A DNA stretch of 53,332 bases from an uncultured Chromatiaceae bacterium (GTDB taxonomy: Bacteria > Pseudomonadota > Gammaproteobacteria > Tenderiales > Tenderiaceae), in the NCBI GenBank assembly GCA_945787735.1, contig CALZIQ010000008.1:1-53332 (forward strand), read 5' to 3'. Both the position numbers and the translations under genes were made by a program. The number at the start of each line of letters is the position of its first letter. Within the stretch, counting starts at the first letter, position 1. The notes below the pieces were generated by a model that ran no database searches, was not told the origin of the DNA, and worked only from the letters and a program-made list of their open reading frames with translations. Positions 22,927 to 32,651 of the stretch are shown in pieces.

Positions 22927-24378
22927 ATGCGTGAGTCAGCGATCCTGCTGATAGACGATAATCAAGATCGTCGAGAAGAGTTGATGGCGATTCTGGAGTT
23001 TATTGATCTGCGAAATTTCTTCGCTTTTGACAGCAAGAGCTGGCAGCAGAAATTGGGCCAGGTTGAAGACCCCGTACAGGCCTTCATTCTTGGTGATTGC
23101 GGCGACAGCGATGCCATTGCAAAGATTGTCACGTTGGCAAAGCAGGCAAACCCAGATGCCACGTTCATTCTGTTCCAGGATCAGCGTATCAAAGGGCTCT
23201 ATTCTGATGAGCTGCAGGCCGAGGCAGTGTCTTTTCTCGACCAACCTGTCAAATACAAACAATTTGTCACAGCGCTGGAAATGGCCAAGGTTTACCGTGG
23301 CAATCAAAATCTTCCCGCTGAACGTCGTGGTTCCATCGAGCTGTTTCGTAGCCTTGTTGGAAATAGCCGCTCAATTATTCAAGTTCGTAAATTGATTGAG
23401 CAAGTTGCGGTGTCCGATGCAAATGTCCTGATTTTGGGTGAGTCGGGTACTGGTAAAGAGGTGGTCGCTCGTAACCTTCATTACTACTCTGCCCGTAGAG
23501 AAAAACCCTTCGTACCGATAAATTGTGGCGCCATTCCTGCTGACCTGCTTGAGAGTGAGCTTTTCGGTCATGAAAAGGGCGCCTTTACCGGCGCCATCAG
23601 TGCCAGGCAAGGGCGTTTTGAGCTGGCTGAGGGCGGCACACTGTTCCTGGATGAAATCGGTGATATGAGCCTTCATATGCAGGTCAAACTGTTGAGGGTC
23701 TTGCAGGAGCGCACCTTTGAACGGATCGGCAGCAACAAGAGTATTAAGGCTGATGTCCGCATTGTTGCAGCCACGCACAGGAATCTAGAGCAGGCCATCA
23801 AAGATGGAAAATTTCGTGAAGACTTGTTTTACCGCCTGAATGTTTTTCCCATCGAAATGCCGCCATTGCGTGAACGGCTTGAAGATATCCCTCTGCTGGT
23901 AAAAGAGTTGATTGCTCGTCTTGAAAATGAGGGGCGCGGTTCGGTACGTATCGCGCAGCCTGCCATGATGGCTTTGTGTCAATTTGCGTGGCCTGGCAAT
24001 GTACGTGAGCTTGCCAACTTGGTGGAACGCTTGGTGATTATGTATCCCACCGGTGTGGTTGATTGGAATGATCTGCCGGAAAAATTTCAGTCCAGCGAAT
24101 TAAGTCAGGGTGAAGCCATCATACAAAGCCTGATGAATGAGCAGTCTGCTGAGGTTGAGAATATCCAACCTGTACAGCGCAACCTTCCCCGTTTGCCGGC
24201 GGAGGGTATCGATTTGAAAGAGTATTTGGCTGACCTGGAGCAGCATTATATCCAGCAGGCACTGGATGAAGCCGATGGCGTTGTTGCTCATGCTGCCAAT
24301 CGTTTGAAACTACGCCGGACCACGCTTGTCGAAAAAATGCGTAAATACGGCCTGCACCGCAATGAAGAAGTGACGTAA
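22927..24378 (+). CDS. fleQ: Master flagellar regulator FleQ/FlrA
   Basis: A 483-residue sigma-54 enhancer-binding protein. The receiver-like N-terminal domain (1-120) is degenerate. LFRSLVG near residue 140, the FleQ-specific c-di-GMP-contacting motif, and the AAA+ domain follow: Walker A GESGTGKEVVARN, sigma-54-contacting GHEKGAFTGA, Walker B GGTLFLDEIGDM, and arginine finger region FREDLFYRLNVFPIEMPPLRERLED. The C-terminal Fis helix-turn-helix is AANRLKLRRTTLVEKMRKYG. It should activate the sigma-54 promoters in this window. I see no sigma-54 promoter for itself. Confidence 0.96.
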   Translation: MRESAILLIDDNQDRREELMAILEFIDLRNFFAFDSKSWQQKLGQVEDPVQAFILGDCGDSDAIAKIVTLAKQANPDATFILFQDQRIKGLYSDELQAEAVSFLDQPVKYKQFVTALEMAKVYRGNQNLPAERRGSIELFRSLVGNSRSIIQVRKLIEQVAVSDANVLILGESGTGKEVVARNLHYYSARREKPFVPINCGAIPADLLESELFGHEKGAFTGAISARQGRFELAEGGTLFLDEIGDMSLHMQVKLLRVLQERTFERIGSNKSIKADVRIVAATHRNLEQAIKDGKFREDLFYRLNVFPIEMPPLRERLEDIPLLVKELIARLENEGRGSVRIAQPAMMALCQFAWPGNVRELANLVERLVIMYPTGVVDWNDLPEKFQSSELSQGEAIIQSLMNEQSAEVENIQPVQRNLPRLPAEGIDLKEYLADLEQHYIQQALDEADGVVAHAANRLKLRRTTLVEKMRKYGLHRNEEVT

Positions 24379-24438
24379 TTTTGACCTTCATTATGTTCCA
24401 TTTTTATAAGTCATTGATCTAAAACAAATCAAAATATT

Positions 24439-24454
24439 TGGCCCGCTTTTTGCC
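24439..24454 (+). promoter_or_regulatory. Sigma-54 promoter of fleS-fleR
   Basis: TGGCCCG (24439-24445), four bases, then TTGCC (24450-24454) give the -24 GG and -12 GC exactly ten bases apart. The fleS start is 56 bases downstream. FleSR transcription by RpoN and FleQ is known in Pseudomonas. Confidence 0.85.
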
Positions 24455-24465
24455 TTAGTTCTGCA

Positions 24466-24480
24466 TACGTCAATAACGTA
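24466..24480. promoter_or_regulatory. Palindrome downstream of the fleSR promoter, possible FleQ site
   Basis: TACGT-CAATA-ACGTA is a perfect 5+5 inverted repeat and includes GTCAATAA, the left half of the known FleQ box. FleQ of Pseudomonas can bind downstream of the start of its target promoters. Support is limited to this resemblance. Confidence 0.35.
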
Positions 24481-24509
24481 CAGCAGAACGGAAGTAAACA
24501 GGCAAACGT

Positions 24510-25724
24510 ATGGCATTACAAAATCCTGAGCAGCTCAAGCATTTGAAAAATGCATTTGAGGCATTTAATGAAATGTCCGAACAGCTCATGTCGTCATATC
24601 ACCTCCTTGAAAAACAGGTTGAACACCTGAATCAGGAGCTGGCCACCGCCCACGGCGATCGTTTAGAACAGTCCGAACAAAATCGCTATCTGGCCAATCG
24701 ACTAGAATATTTGCTGGATGTCTTACCTGCTGCTGTCGTAGTGTTGAATGGTAAAGGGATAGTGCAGGATGCCAATCGTGTTGCGACCGAACTGTTGGCA
24801 GAGCCATTGAAAGGTGAACAGTGGCGCGCGGTAATCCAACGTGCCTTTAAACCTCGCCTAGAGGATGGTCATGATATTTCTTTGCACGATGGTCGCATTG
24901 TCAGCATATCGACCAGCTCGTTGGGTCAAGAACCGGGCCAGATTCTTCTGATTACAGATGTTACGGAAAAACGTCATTTGCAGGACAAGCTTGGACGTTA
25001 CCACAGGCTTTCCGCGATGGGGCAAATGGCAGCATCGTTGGCACATCAAATCAGAACACCAACCACTTCAGCTCTACTCTACCTATCAAATCTGCGTCGC
25101 AGTGAGAACAATCCAGAGGCCATTGAAAAATATACGAATAAGGTGAATGAGCAGTTATGCCATATCGAAGCCATGGTAAGAGACATGCTTGTTTATGCCA
25201 AAGATGGTTCAGAACCCCAGGCAACGGTTTTCAGTCCTCAAGACCTGATTGATTCATTACAACACTCCGTTCAGGCACAATTAGATAATGCGGGCGTTGC
25301 GCTGATCGTGTTGAATAGAAATTCTGACCTGCGCATTAAAGGTAATCGAGAAGCCTTCGTAGGTGCTTTGATCAATTTAGTAATGAACTCGTTATATGCG
25401 GCGGCACATGTGCCTCTCAGAGTTGAGATTCATGTTGCACGTTACAACACAAACACAATTTCCATCACTGTTAAGGATAACGGTGCAGGAATCCCCATAG
25501 ATATACAAGAAACCGTGTTTGATCCATTTGTTACAACACGACCACAAGGAACGGGTCTCGGTCTCGCCGTTGTCAAGTCTATTGTAGAAAAACATGGTGG
25601 TGAAATCATGCTGGAATCGCAACAAGGAATAGGTACCAGCATCACCATGATTCTTCCAATTTATACAGACTGCTCGGGTGAGCAAACCAATCAAGAAAAA
25701 CCTGAAAAAGAGGTATGGTTATGA
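24510..25724 (+). CDS. fleS: Flagellar sensor histidine kinase FleS/FlrB
   Basis: A 404-residue soluble histidine kinase without membrane segments. An N-terminal coiled coil (1-60) and PAS domain (about 60-155, LLDVLPAAVVVLNGKGIVQDANRVA) precede the phosphoacceptor SLAHQIRTPTTSALLYLSNLRR; Gln after His is typical of FleS. The ATPase region has an N-box at FVGALINLVMNSLYAA, then VKDNGAGIP, FDPFVTTRPQGTGLGLAVVKSIVEKHGG. It phosphorylates FleR. It is expressed from the sigma-54 promoter upstream and overlaps fleR. Confidence 0.95.
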   Translation: MALQNPEQLKHLKNAFEAFNEMSEQLMSSYHLLEKQVEHLNQELATAHGDRLEQSEQNRYLANRLEYLLDVLPAAVVVLNGKGIVQDANRVATELLAEPLKGEQWRAVIQRAFKPRLEDGHDISLHDGRIVSISTSSLGQEPGQILLITDVTEKRHLQDKLGRYHRLSAMGQMAASLAHQIRTPTTSALLYLSNLRRSENNPEAIEKYTNKVNEQLCHIEAMVRDMLVYAKDGSEPQATVFSPQDLIDSLQHSVQAQLDNAGVALIVLNRNSDLRIKGNREAFVGALINLVMNSLYAAAHVPLRVEIHVARYNTNTISITVKDNGAGIPIDIQETVFDPFVTTRPQGTGLGLAVVKSIVEKHGGEIMLESQQGIGTSITMILPIYTDCSGEQTNQEKPEKEVWL

Positions 25725-27058
25725 GCGCAGCAGCTGTTCTGGTTGTCGAGGATGATAATTCACTTCGAGAGGCGCTTTGTGACACGTTAGAAACCGCCGG
25801 CATTAATGTCAAGGCAGTGGCTGATGGCGTTGCGGCACTAAAAGTGATTGAACATGAAAAAGTGTCTGTGGTTGTCAGTGATGTTCACATGCATCCAATG
25901 GACGGGCATGTCCTGTTACAAAAGCTCAAGGCGGCAAACCCAAGCCTGCCGGTGGTGTTGATGACGGCCTATGGCAGTGTCGAAAATGCAGTAAAAGCCA
26001 TGAGGGACGGCGCCAGCGATTATCTAGTCAAACCCTTTGAGGCGGATGTGTTGCTCAACATGGTGAACCGCTTTCTAACACAGAAGACAGTTACAAAGTC
26101 TTTAATTGCCGAAGACGAAAAAACAATGAGAGCAGTTGCGTTAGCTGAGCGCGTCGCCGTTGCTGATGCCACCGTGATGATCAATGGTGAGAGCGGTACA
26201 GGAAAAGAGGTTATTGCACGCCACATCCATAACTGTTCGACGCGAGTAAACGGTCCTTTTATAGCGATCAACTGCGCGGCAATCCCAGAAAACATGCTGG
26301 AAGCCGTGTTATTCGGTTATGAAAAGGGCGCGTTCACTGGTGCCTCACAAGCATGTGCGGGTAAATTCGAACAAGCCCAGGATGGCACTCTGTTGTTGGA
26401 TGAAATTTCAGAAATGGATCTTGCCCTGCAAGCTAAATTGTTACGAGTCTTGCAAGAAAAAGAGGTTGAGCGATTAGGGGGAAAGAAAGTCATACCGCTA
26501 AATGTACGCGTGCTGGCAACCACCAACAGAAACATGAAAGAAGAAGTCGCAGCTAATCGTTTTAGGGAAGACCTGTATTACCGGTTGAATGTGTTTCCAC
26601 TTGCTCTGCCATCTTTGCGCGCAAGACAAAACGACATCATTCCATTAGCTAAGCTATTTATTGAAAAATATACGGCCGAAAAGCCAGTCCCCAGTTTGAG
26701 CGAGGATGCCAGCTATACACTTCAACGCTATGAGTGGCCCGGCAATGTTCGCGAACTTGAAAATGTAATTCAACGAGCTTTGATTCTCTGTGATGGTGTT
26801 GAAGTCAGTAACGAAGATCTTCATTTCGAAAGCGAGAATGAAGAAGACAGCTCAATACTCCCATTTCCACTGGAGACAGAATCAAGTCTTAACAATGATC
26901 TTAAGGTAAAAGAATTCGATTTGATAGTGAATGCATTGCAAGAGTCAGGTGGAAGCAAGAAAGCAGCATCTCAATTGCTCGGTATCAGTCCGAGGACATT
27001 GCGCTATAAGCTGGCGAGAATGCGTGAAAATAATCTTTTTATTCCAGGTGAAAAATAA
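25721..27058 (+). CDS. fleR: Flagellar response regulator FleR/FlrC
   Basis: A 445-residue NtrC-type regulator. The receiver domain (ALVVEDDNSLREAL-type start; phosphoacceptor Asp in VVVSDVHMHPMDG) is complete. The AAA+ domain has Walker A GESGTGKEVIARH, GYEKGAFTGAS for sigma-54 contact and FREDLYYRLNVFPLALPSLR. The C-terminal helix-turn-helix is SKKAASQLLGISPRTLRYKLARM. The ATG at 25721 overlaps the fleS stop (ATGA) and has AGAGGT seven bases upstream, so it is preferred over the ATG at 25715. It should activate class III genes such as fliK and fliE. Confidence 0.95.
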   Translation: MSAAAVLVVEDDNSLREALCDTLETAGINVKAVADGVAALKVIEHEKVSVVVSDVHMHPMDGHVLLQKLKAANPSLPVVLMTAYGSVENAVKAMRDGASDYLVKPFEADVLLNMVNRFLTQKTVTKSLIAEDEKTMRAVALAERVAVADATVMINGESGTGKEVIARHIHNCSTRVNGPFIAINCAAIPENMLEAVLFGYEKGAFTGASQACAGKFEQAQDGTLLLDEISEMDLALQAKLLRVLQEKEVERLGGKKVIPLNVRVLATTNRNMKEEVAANRFREDLYYRLNVFPLALPSLRARQNDIIPLAKLFIEKYTAEKPVPSLSEDASYTLQRYEWPGNVRELENVIQRALILCDGVEVSNEDLHFESENEEDSSILPFPLETESSLNNDLKVKEFDLIVNALQESGGSKKAASQLLGISPRTLRYKLARMRENNLFIPGEK

Positions 27059-27080
27059 TCAGAAAAGGTAGGTGGTCAAA

Positions 27081-27404
27081 ATGAATACGACGAATGTTGA
27101 TCAGGTTCTGATGCAGATGCGGGTATTAGCCGCGCAGGCAAAAGGCGTGCAGGATGTTTCAAACGTCGAGGCAAATGGTGGAGCTGATTTCTCTGACATG
27201 CTGGTGAAATCAATCGGTGCTGTGAATGAAAGTCAAAAAGCATCAGGTGAGCTGAAGCAACGTTTTGAAATGGGTGACGAAAGTATCAGCATGGTGGATG
27301 TGGCAGTTGCATCCGAAAAGGCAAAGATCGCATTCACCGCCATGAGCGAGGTGAGAAACAAGCTTGTTAAGGCATATCAAGATGTCATGAACATGCCCGT
27401 TTAA
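27081..27404 (+). CDS. fliE: Hook-basal body protein FliE
   Basis: A 107-residue FliE connecting the MS ring to the rod. MNTTNVDQVLMQMRVLAAQAK at the start and SDMLVKSIGAVNESQKASGELKQRFEMGD in the middle are typical, followed by SMVDVAVASEKAKIAFTAMSEVRNKLVKAYQDVMNMPV, the conserved helical C-terminus. ATG at 27081 is chosen over a GTG nine bases upstream since GTAGGTGG then serves as ribosome site. No convincing own promoter is visible in the fleR end. Confidence 0.95.
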   Translation: MNTTNVDQVLMQMRVLAAQAKGVQDVSNVEANGGADFSDMLVKSIGAVNESQKASGELKQRFEMGDESISMVDVAVASEKAKIAFTAMSEVRNKLVKAYQDVMNMPV

Positions 27405-27429
27405 TCGTTTGAGCAGGATTGAATAGATT

Positions 27430-29040
27430 ATGGCACTCGTAAAAGCTGAAGATATCGGAAACCAGATCGAAGGCATGAGCAATCTGCCTCTGTTCAAGCA
27501 GATTGGAATGATGATTGCGTTTGCCGCTACGGTTGCACTTGCAGTGGCGATTGTATTGCATGTGAAAGAACCCAGTTACCGCATGTTGTATGGCAGTTTG
27601 TCTGATCAGGAAGTAATGGAAATCACCACAGTGCTGGATCAAGCAGGAATTCGTTATGAAATAAATTCTAATACGAATGCGGTCCACGTCGATGGTAGCC
27701 GAGTTCATGAAGCAAGGATGAAACTTGCCGGTTTGGGCCTGCCTAAAGGCAGTGGCACCGGTTATGAGCTGCTGGATAAGGAACAGGGTTTTGGTACCAG
27801 CCAGTTTATTGAAACTGCAAGATATCAACGTGCCATTGAGGGCGAATTGTCTCGAACTATTTCTTCGTTAAACAATATTCAGAGTGCCCGGGTACATCTT
27901 GCTATCCCCAAACAATCAGCCTTTGTGCGTAATCGAAAAAAGGCCAGCGCCTCGGTGATGTTGAATTTGTATCAAGGCCGTTTGATTAGTAATGAACAGG
28001 CCAGTTCCATTGCCCATCTGGTTGCCTCAAGTGTGCCTAGTTTGGAGATGCAAGATGTAACAGTTGTTGATCAGAATGGGCGCCTATTGACACAGCCCGA
28101 TGCCGACACTCACATAGGGCAATCCTCCACACAGTTTGAGTATCGTCAGAAACTGGAAGAGTACTATATCAAGCGCATTGAAGAAATTTTGGAACCTATC
28201 ATAGGTGCCGGCAAGGTCAGAGCCCAAGTAATGGCTGATCTCGATTTTACAGTGACTGAGCAGACACATGAGTCTTACAACCCTGATTTGCCTTCAATCA
28301 GGAGTGAGCAGACCGTTGAAGAGAACAGCTCCTCAATGGCTGCACAAGGTGGCATACCTGGTGCGCTATCCAATCAGCCACCAGGCCCTGGTGTAATCGG
28401 ATCGGATGTCGGTAATGGTGCTTCTGGTGCAGGTCCTAATAACAATAGCCGTAGAATTGTACGTAACTATGAGCTGGATAGGACAATCAGTCATACCAGG
28501 CACCAGAGCGGTAGAATAAAACGTTTATCAGTGGCAGTGGTGGTCGACAACAAGGCAGGAGAAGACGGGAGTGTCCCATTGACCGATGATGAAATTTCAC
28601 GTCTTAACAGTCTTATCAAGGAATCCATTGGGTTTAATCCGGCGCGTGGTGACAGTGTCAATGTTATGAACGCACCTTTCCTGGTCGAAGCCGAGCCAGA
28701 ACCATTACCTGAAACACCGTTGCTGGATCAGCCGTGGGTTTGGGATGCATTAAAGCAGGTGATTGGGTTGGGGGTCGTATTGTTCTTGGTCTTTGGTGTG
28801 TTGAAGCCGGTATTGAAAAATCTGGCGGAAAAGGGAGCCGCTAGCAAAAGTGAAACAGTTGTTCAACAAATTGCTGCCAACGGTCAGCCATTGGCAATCG
28901 ATGGTGCCTCACCTGCCATGGCTGCGTTGTCAGGACCAACATCGTACGAACAAACGCTTGAGACAGCAAAATCAGTCGCTAAACAAGAACCACAGCGCGT
29001 AGCCCAAGTAGTCAAGGAATGGGTAGAAAAAGATGGCTGA
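27430..29040 (+). CDS. fliF: Flagellar MS-ring protein FliF
   Basis: A 536-residue inner membrane ring protein. The first membrane segment is at about residues 25-45 (IGMMIAFAATVALAVAIVL) and the second at about 438-462 (VIGLGVVLFLVFGVL). Between are the ring-building motifs, including YRMLYGSLSDQEVMEITTVLDQAGIRYEI, GSGTGYELLDKEQGFGTSQF, RYQRAIEGELSRTI and ARVHLAIPKQSAFVR. A Gly/Asn/Pro-rich linker (about 295-340) is usual. The C-terminal part binds FliG. Its stop overlaps the fliG start. Confidence 0.97.
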   Translation: MALVKAEDIGNQIEGMSNLPLFKQIGMMIAFAATVALAVAIVLHVKEPSYRMLYGSLSDQEVMEITTVLDQAGIRYEINSNTNAVHVDGSRVHEARMKLAGLGLPKGSGTGYELLDKEQGFGTSQFIETARYQRAIEGELSRTISSLNNIQSARVHLAIPKQSAFVRNRKKASASVMLNLYQGRLISNEQASSIAHLVASSVPSLEMQDVTVVDQNGRLLTQPDADTHIGQSSTQFEYRQKLEEYYIKRIEEILEPIIGAGKVRAQVMADLDFTVTEQTHESYNPDLPSIRSEQTVEENSSSMAAQGGIPGALSNQPPGPGVIGSDVGNGASGAGPNNNSRRIVRNYELDRTISHTRHQSGRIKRLSVAVVVDNKAGEDGSVPLTDDEISRLNSLIKESIGFNPARGDSVNVMNAPFLVEAEPEPLPETPLLDQPWVWDALKQVIGLGVVLFLVFGVLKPVLKNLAEKGAASKSETVVQQIAANGQPLAIDGASPAMAALSGPTSYEQTLETAKSVAKQEPQRVAQVVKEWVEKDG

Positions 29041-30046
29041 TGATAAAAAGAATGACAGTCTGACCGGGGCGGAGCGTGCGGCTATTCTGTTAATGAGTCT
29101 GGGTGAAAATGATGCCGCCCAGATTCTAAAACACATGGGGCCAAAAGAGGTGCAGAAAGTTGGTGTAGCGATGGCTAAGACCGCTAATGTGACCAAAGAA
29201 ATTGTGTTTAATGTGGTCAGTGGTTTTGTGGGGGAAGTGGAAGATAAGGCTTCACTCGGTGGCTCGGAAGATTATATTAAGAGTGTTCTGAAGCAGGCCT
29301 TGGGTGATGACAAAGCCAACCAGGTGATTGACAGAATTCTAGTCGGCCACTCATCAAAAGGTTTGGAAGCCTTAAAATGGATGGAAGCCAAGGCGGTTGC
29401 AGAACTGATTCGTACCGAACATCCGCAGATCATAGCTATTGTGCTGTCTTATCTTGATGCTGATCATGCGGCGGCTGTGCTTGCCCTCATGCCTGAACGG
29501 GCACGTTCAGATACCATCATGCGCATAGCTTCCTTAGACGGTATTCAACCTACCGCGTTGAATGAACTGGATTCGATTCTGGAAAAACAGTTTTCCGGCA
29601 ATAATGCAGTGCAGTCTTCGAGCGTAGGTGGCATGAAAACAGCAGCCAATATACTCAATTTCATGGACAGTTCAGTCGAGTCCGAGATCATGGATGAAGT
29701 CAAGGAAGCAGACTCAGAGCTGGGTCAGAATATCGAGGATCTGATGTTTGTCTTCGAAAACCTTTCCGAAATTGATGACCGCGGTATTCAGACATTACTC
29801 CGAGAAGTTTCATCTGAAACATTGGTATTGGCACTTAAAGCTGCTGATGAGGTATTGAAAGAAAAAATATTCAAGAACATGTCGAAGCGTGCCAGTGAAA
29901 TGCTGCGTGATGACCTTGAGGCCCGCGGGCCGGTTAAGCTCTCGGATGTCGAAGGTGCGCAGAAAGAGATTCTGGCCATTGCGCGTCGCATGATGGAATC
30001 AGGTGAGCTTGCCATGGGCGGTAAGGGTGGCGAAGAGTATGTCTAA
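29033..30046 (+). CDS. fliG: Flagellar motor switch protein FliG
   Basis: A 337-residue rotor protein in the C ring that interacts with stator MotA. LTGAERAAILLMSLGENDAAQILKHMGPKEVQKVG begins FliG_N; EHPQIIAIVLSYLDADHAAAVLALMPE the middle domain; and the C-terminal torque helix region has DDRGIQTLLREVSSETLVLALKAADE and FKNMSKRASEMLRDDLEARGPVKLSDVE, with the conserved charged residues. It overlaps fliF by eight bases and fliH by eight bases. Confidence 0.97.
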   Translation: MADDKKNDSLTGAERAAILLMSLGENDAAQILKHMGPKEVQKVGVAMAKTANVTKEIVFNVVSGFVGEVEDKASLGGSEDYIKSVLKQALGDDKANQVIDRILVGHSSKGLEALKWMEAKAVAELIRTEHPQIIAIVLSYLDADHAAAVLALMPERARSDTIMRIASLDGIQPTALNELDSILEKQFSGNNAVQSSSVGGMKTAANILNFMDSSVESEIMDEVKEADSELGQNIEDLMFVFENLSEIDDRGIQTLLREVSSETLVLALKAADEVLKEKIFKNMSKRASEMLRDDLEARGPVKLSDVEGAQKEILAIARRMMESGELAMGGKGGEEYV

Positions 30047-30665
30047 GCTCATCGACTGTGATGACACAGCTAGGGCATGGTCGCTTCCTGAAATCCAGGA
30101 TGAATCGCGCAATAAAGCTGGTGTTTCGACCAGCAACAACAAAAAACTCGAAGGCGATTTAAATATAATCAAAAAACAAGCCTACCAGGAAGGGTTCAAC
30201 AAAGGCCGGCAGGATGGCCGGGCAAGTGGACAGCAACAGGTTGACGAGACTATTCACTCGCTGGTGTCTGTACTGAATACTCTCGCTGTACCGCTGCAAC
30301 AAACAAACGAGCGCTTGGAGGCTGAGTTAGTTAATTTGGCCGTTTCTATTGCAAAACAGATTGTGCGACGCGAATTGAAAACCGATCAGGGTCAAGTAGT
30401 CGCAGTGGTCAGAGAGGCATTATCGATTTTGCCTTCATCAGCACAGAATATCCGTGTCTATTTAAGTCCAGAGGACGCCGAGTTTGTTCGCCAGGTTATT
30501 CCACATAATGCCGGAGAACGTCACTGGGAGGTGGTGGATGATCCTGTGCTGACCAATGGAAGTTGCCGGGTTGAGACCGATGCAGCAGTGGTAGATGGCA
30601 GCTTTGAAAGTCGTATTGCCGCCATTGCAGCCGAGATTTTGGGTAGTGAACGTACTGATGCGTGA
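30039..30665 (+). CDS. fliH: Flagellar assembly protein FliH
   Basis: A 208-residue FliH, the stator/regulator of the FliI ATPase. The ATG at 30039 (overlapping the fliG stop) is preferred to an earlier in-frame codon at 30003, and begins [20 protein letters not shown] GxxxG-like helix starts with [23 protein letters not shown]. The C-terminal domain has [18 protein letters not shown] and VVREALSIL, and ends with [21 protein letters not shown], the family signature. It overlaps fliI. Confidence 0.95.
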   Translation: MSKLIDCDDTARAWSLPEIQDESRNKAGVSTSNNKKLEGDLNIIKKQAYQEGFNKGRQDGRASGQQQVDETIHSLVSVLNTLAVPLQQTNERLEAELVNLAVSIAKQIVRRELKTDQGQVVAVVREALSILPSSAQNIRVYLSPEDAEFVRQVIPHNAGERHWEVVDDPVLTNGSCRVETDAAVVDGSFESRIAAIAAEILGSERTDA

Positions 30666-32049
30666 TTCATTTAATGGTACGACAGATTTCTTTAGTGATT
30701 TACCCGAGCGATTGGCACGACGGACGGCGCAGCTTGAGCAAAAGATCCCGTTGACGGTCACGGGTAAGCTCACTCGTATGGTGGGATTGACCCTTGAGGC
30801 CGTCGGCATCCAGGCGGTCATCGGTGGCCGCTGTCTTGTGGTTCCACCCGTGGGTGATCCCGTAGAGGCTGAGGTGGTTGGTTTTGCGGGAGACAAAACC
30901 TATTTGATGCCGACTGGCGATATTCGCGGTTTGGTGCCCAATGCAAAAGTGATTCCCACCAATAAAGTATGCGAGGCGCCGGCTGGCATGTCCTTATTGG
31001 GGCGCGTTCTGGACGGCGCCGGGCGTCCGCTGGATAACAAAGGCAAACTCGATGTCGAGGCACGTGTGCCGCTCAACGGCAGACCCATTAACCCCTTGGC
31101 CAGACATCCGATTGATACACCACTGGATGTCGGCGTAGGGGCAATCAATGCCATGCTCACAGTTGGCCGCGGACAACGTATGGGGCTTTTTGCCGGTAGC
31201 GGCGTGGGTAAAAGTGTGTTGCTTGGCATGATGACCAAATATACAACGGCGGATGTGATTGTGGTTGGCCTGATCGGCGAACGTGGCCGTGAAGTAAAGG
31301 AGTTCATCGAAAATATTCTGGGTGAGACAGGCATGAAACGTTCTGTCGTGGTGGCGACACCGGCAGATAATTCTCCCCTGATGCGTCTGCATGGCGCCAT
31401 GTTGGCCACCAGTATCGCCGAATATTTTCGCGATCAAGGTCTGCAGGTGTTGTTGCTAATGGATTCCCTCACCCGCTATGCCCAGGCACAACGTGAGATT
31501 GCCCTAGCCATCGGTGAGCCGCCGGCTACCAAGGGTTATCCACCGTCAGTGTTTGCCAAACTGCCGCAGCTGGTCGAGCGGGCCGGCAATGGCGATAAAG
31601 GCGGTGGTTCTATTACGGCGTTCTACACCGTTTTGACTGAAGGGGATGATCAGCAGGATCCAATCGCCGATGCCGCCCGGGCTATCCTGGATGGGCATAT
31701 CGTATTATCCAGAGGGCTGGCTGAGATGGGGCATTATCCTGCCATCGATATCGAGGCCTCGATCAGTCGTGTCATGAATGAAATCGTCACGCCTGCACAG
31801 ATGCAACAGGCCCGACAGCTGAAGCAGCTTTATTCCATCTATGAGCAAAATCGTGATCTGATCAGCGTCGGCGCCTATAGTCAGGGCAGTAATCCAAGGA
31901 TTGACGAGGCAATTGCCTATTATCCTCGGATCATGGATTTTCTATCACAGAATATCGGCGAGGCAGTGCAGTTTGATCAGAGTCTAGCCGGGCTAGACTC
32001 TCTGTTTCAAACCTCATTATTGCCAGTGGCGGAAACACCGCCGCAATAA
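30658..32049 (+). CDS. fliI: Flagellum-specific ATPase FliI
   Basis: A 463-residue ATPase of the export apparatus. Walker A lies in [17 protein letters not shown] and Walker B in [43 protein letters not shown] and [15 protein letters not shown] are standard. Start is the ATG at 30658, inside the fliH end (eight-base overlap); the open frame upstream is only fliH sequence in another frame. It converts ATP energy to unfold and deliver substrates along with FliH and FliJ. All catalytic motifs are present. Confidence 0.97.
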   Translation: MRDSFNGTTDFFSDLPERLARRTAQLEQKIPLTVTGKLTRMVGLTLEAVGIQAVIGGRCLVVPPVGDPVEAEVVGFAGDKTYLMPTGDIRGLVPNAKVIPTNKVCEAPAGMSLLGRVLDGAGRPLDNKGKLDVEARVPLNGRPINPLARHPIDTPLDVGVGAINAMLTVGRGQRMGLFAGSGVGKSVLLGMMTKYTTADVIVVGLIGERGREVKEFIENILGETGMKRSVVVATPADNSPLMRLHGAMLATSIAEYFRDQGLQVLLLMDSLTRYAQAQREIALAIGEPPATKGYPPSVFAKLPQLVERAGNGDKGGGSITAFYTVLTEGDDQQDPIADAARAILDGHIVLSRGLAEMGHYPAIDIEASISRVMNEIVTPAQMQQARQLKQLYSIYEQNRDLISVGAYSQGSNPRIDEAIAYYPRIMDFLSQNIGEAVQFDQSLAGLDSLFQTSLLPVAETPPQ

Positions 32050-32055
32050 TCATCC

Positions 32056-32490
32056 ATGGAAAAATCCAAACGCATAGAGCCGATCGTAAATCTGGCAAAA
32101 AACTCTGAACGTGATGCGGTCAAGGCATTGGGCGAGGCGCTGCAAGCGTTAAACAGCCAGCTTGAACGGCGTGACCAATTGATCGCCTACAAGGCGGAAT
32201 ACGCTGAGCGATTGAGTTCTTCCGGCAGCTTGGGCATCAATGCACAACATCTGAATGAGTACCGCGAGTTTATCGATAAACTTGGGCAAGCCATTGAGCA
32301 ACAGGATCAAATCGTAAGCCTGGCCAGGAATACGCTAGAGGAGAAAAAACGATTCTGGTTTGCCAAACGGGGCCGATCAAAGGCCTTAGATACGGTCCTC
32401 GATCGTTACCTCGAGAATGAGCAGAACCAGCTCGATAAAATAGAACAGAAAGAGCTTGATGATCGCAATAATCGACCTGGCCCCGCCTGA
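32056..32490 (+). CDS. fliJ: Flagellar export protein FliJ
   Basis: A 144-residue coiled-coil protein almost free of proline and rich in Glu, Gln, Arg and Lys, as expected of FliJ, the central stalk of the FliH-FliI complex. RIEPIVNLAKNSERDAVKALGEALQ and YREFIDKLGQAIEQQDQIVSLARN are typical. It is seven bases after fliI. It ends this transcription unit; the following region has a sigma-28 promoter, and fliK, its usual neighbour, is 6.3 kb downstream. Confidence 0.93.
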   Translation: MEKSKRIEPIVNLAKNSERDAVKALGEALQALNSQLERRDQLIAYKAEYAERLSSSGSLGINAQHLNEYREFIDKLGQAIEQQDQIVSLARNTLEEKKRFWFAKRGRSKALDTVLDRYLENEQNQLDKIEQKELDDRNNRPGPA

Positions 32491-32578
32491 AAAATCTGCA
32501 ATATAAGTAAGAAGTAAGCTCTTGTAGTCTCGGTTTTTAAATCTTGTGCAAGACTGCAGTGACAGTGCCATTTCAATC

Positions 32579-32605
32579 TAAAGCTCCCTTTTCTGATGCC
32601 GTTAA
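32579..32605 (+). promoter_or_regulatory. Sigma-28 promoter of the second chemotaxis operon
   Basis: TAAA at 32579-32582, a 15-base spacer and GCCGTTAA at 32598-32605 match the FliA consensus with one substitution in the -10 box and ideal spacing. The STAS gene begins 47 bases after the -10. It makes the operon a late gene class independent of fliEFGHIJ. Confidence 0.8.
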
Positions 32606-32651
32606 TAAAGGTGTGATGTACGGCTGGTACGTAGCATATACAGAGGGATAG

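Noticed and set aside
26950-26964. TGGAAGC...GC with GG-N10-GC spacing within fleR, possible fliE promoter
   Set aside because: Only the four invariant bases match; the rest of the -24 and -12 boxes do not, and it codes for the FleR helix-turn-helix.
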